A DNA stretch of 5,260 bases. Source: Anaerolineae bacterium (GTDB lineage Bacteria; Chloroflexota; Anaerolineae; 4572-78; J111). The translations under genes and the position numbers were made by a program. Within the stretch, counting starts at the first letter, position 1. The number at the start of each line of letters is the position of its first letter. The DNA lies in assembly GCA_020433785.1 (NCBI GenBank), contig JAGRCC010000448.1, forward strand, positions 1-5,260, given 5' to 3'. This document shows positions 5,249-5,260 of this stretch, in pieces. The notes under the pieces are model-generated. The model was not told where the DNA came from, ran no database searches, and saw only the letters and a program-made list of their open reading frames with translations.

Positions 5249-5260
5249 AAAAAAAGGCAA
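5249..5260 (-). terminator. Possible 3' half of a terminator from an upstream minus-strand gene
   Basis: The first minus-strand bases of the window read TTGCC followed by seven T. This looks like the end of a hairpin arm and a U-tract, with the other arm beyond the edge. No gene is visible in the 105 bases right of the surface-protein start. The call rests on half a structure. Confidence 0.3.

Noticed and set aside
1..5260. CRISPR array, tRNA, rRNA, transposase, phage or toxin-antitoxin genes
   Set aside because: I found no spaced direct repeats of CRISPR size, no cloverleaf, and no motif of these protein families on either strand.

Overview
The window looks like chromosomal DNA from a Chloroflexota bacterium, most likely of the Anaerolineae type. 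The main clue is the Thr/Pro-rich 'TPTPT' stalks placed between membrane anchors and extracytoplasmic domains in three neighbouring genes, together with an Ala/Thr/Gln-rich 'TATAQA' block; both are habits of that phylum. This assignment is an inference from style, not from a marker gene.

Layout, left to right. (1) Positions 1-1628, minus strand: the first 542 codons of a DNA translocase of the FtsK/SpoIIIE family, with four N-terminal membrane segments, a linker, Walker A and Walker B; its C-terminus lies off the left edge. (2) Positions 1629-1757: a divergent intergenic region with a candidate ftsK promoter. (3) Positions 1758-1934, plus strand: a 58-residue single-pass membrane microprotein. 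(4) Positions 1935-1997: four ATGAAGA-like heptads, part of which form a 14-bp inverted repeat lying between two convergent transcription units. (5) Positions 1998-4106, minus strand: a tight three-gene set in the order lipoprotein with two OB-fold-like domains, two-pass membrane protein with an extracytoplasmic beta-rich domain, and an 80-residue helical cytoplasmic protein. A good sigma-70-type promoter (TTGACT-17-TATACT) precedes the lipoprotein. (6) Positions 4222-5154, minus strand: a signal-anchored surface protein with a long stalk, one bacterial Ig/cadherin-like domain and a Pro/Thr/Glu repeat tail, driven by its own strong-looking promoter (TTGACA-17-TATCAT). (7) The right edge looks like the 3' half of a terminator of an unseen upstream minus-strand gene.

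Working together: ftsK acts in chromosome segregation and division. The four genes to its right are not recognisable pathway enzymes. Three of them put small beta-rich domains on stalks outside the membrane, and the fourth is a small helical protein translated last from the lipoprotein transcript. They look like an envelope-surface cluster of unknown function. I see no CRISPR array, transposase, phage gene, tRNA or rRNA. The most distinctive material is the uncharacterised surface cluster, the microprotein facing ftsK, and the heptad-repeat hairpin. I do not see a clearly new defence or mobile system here.
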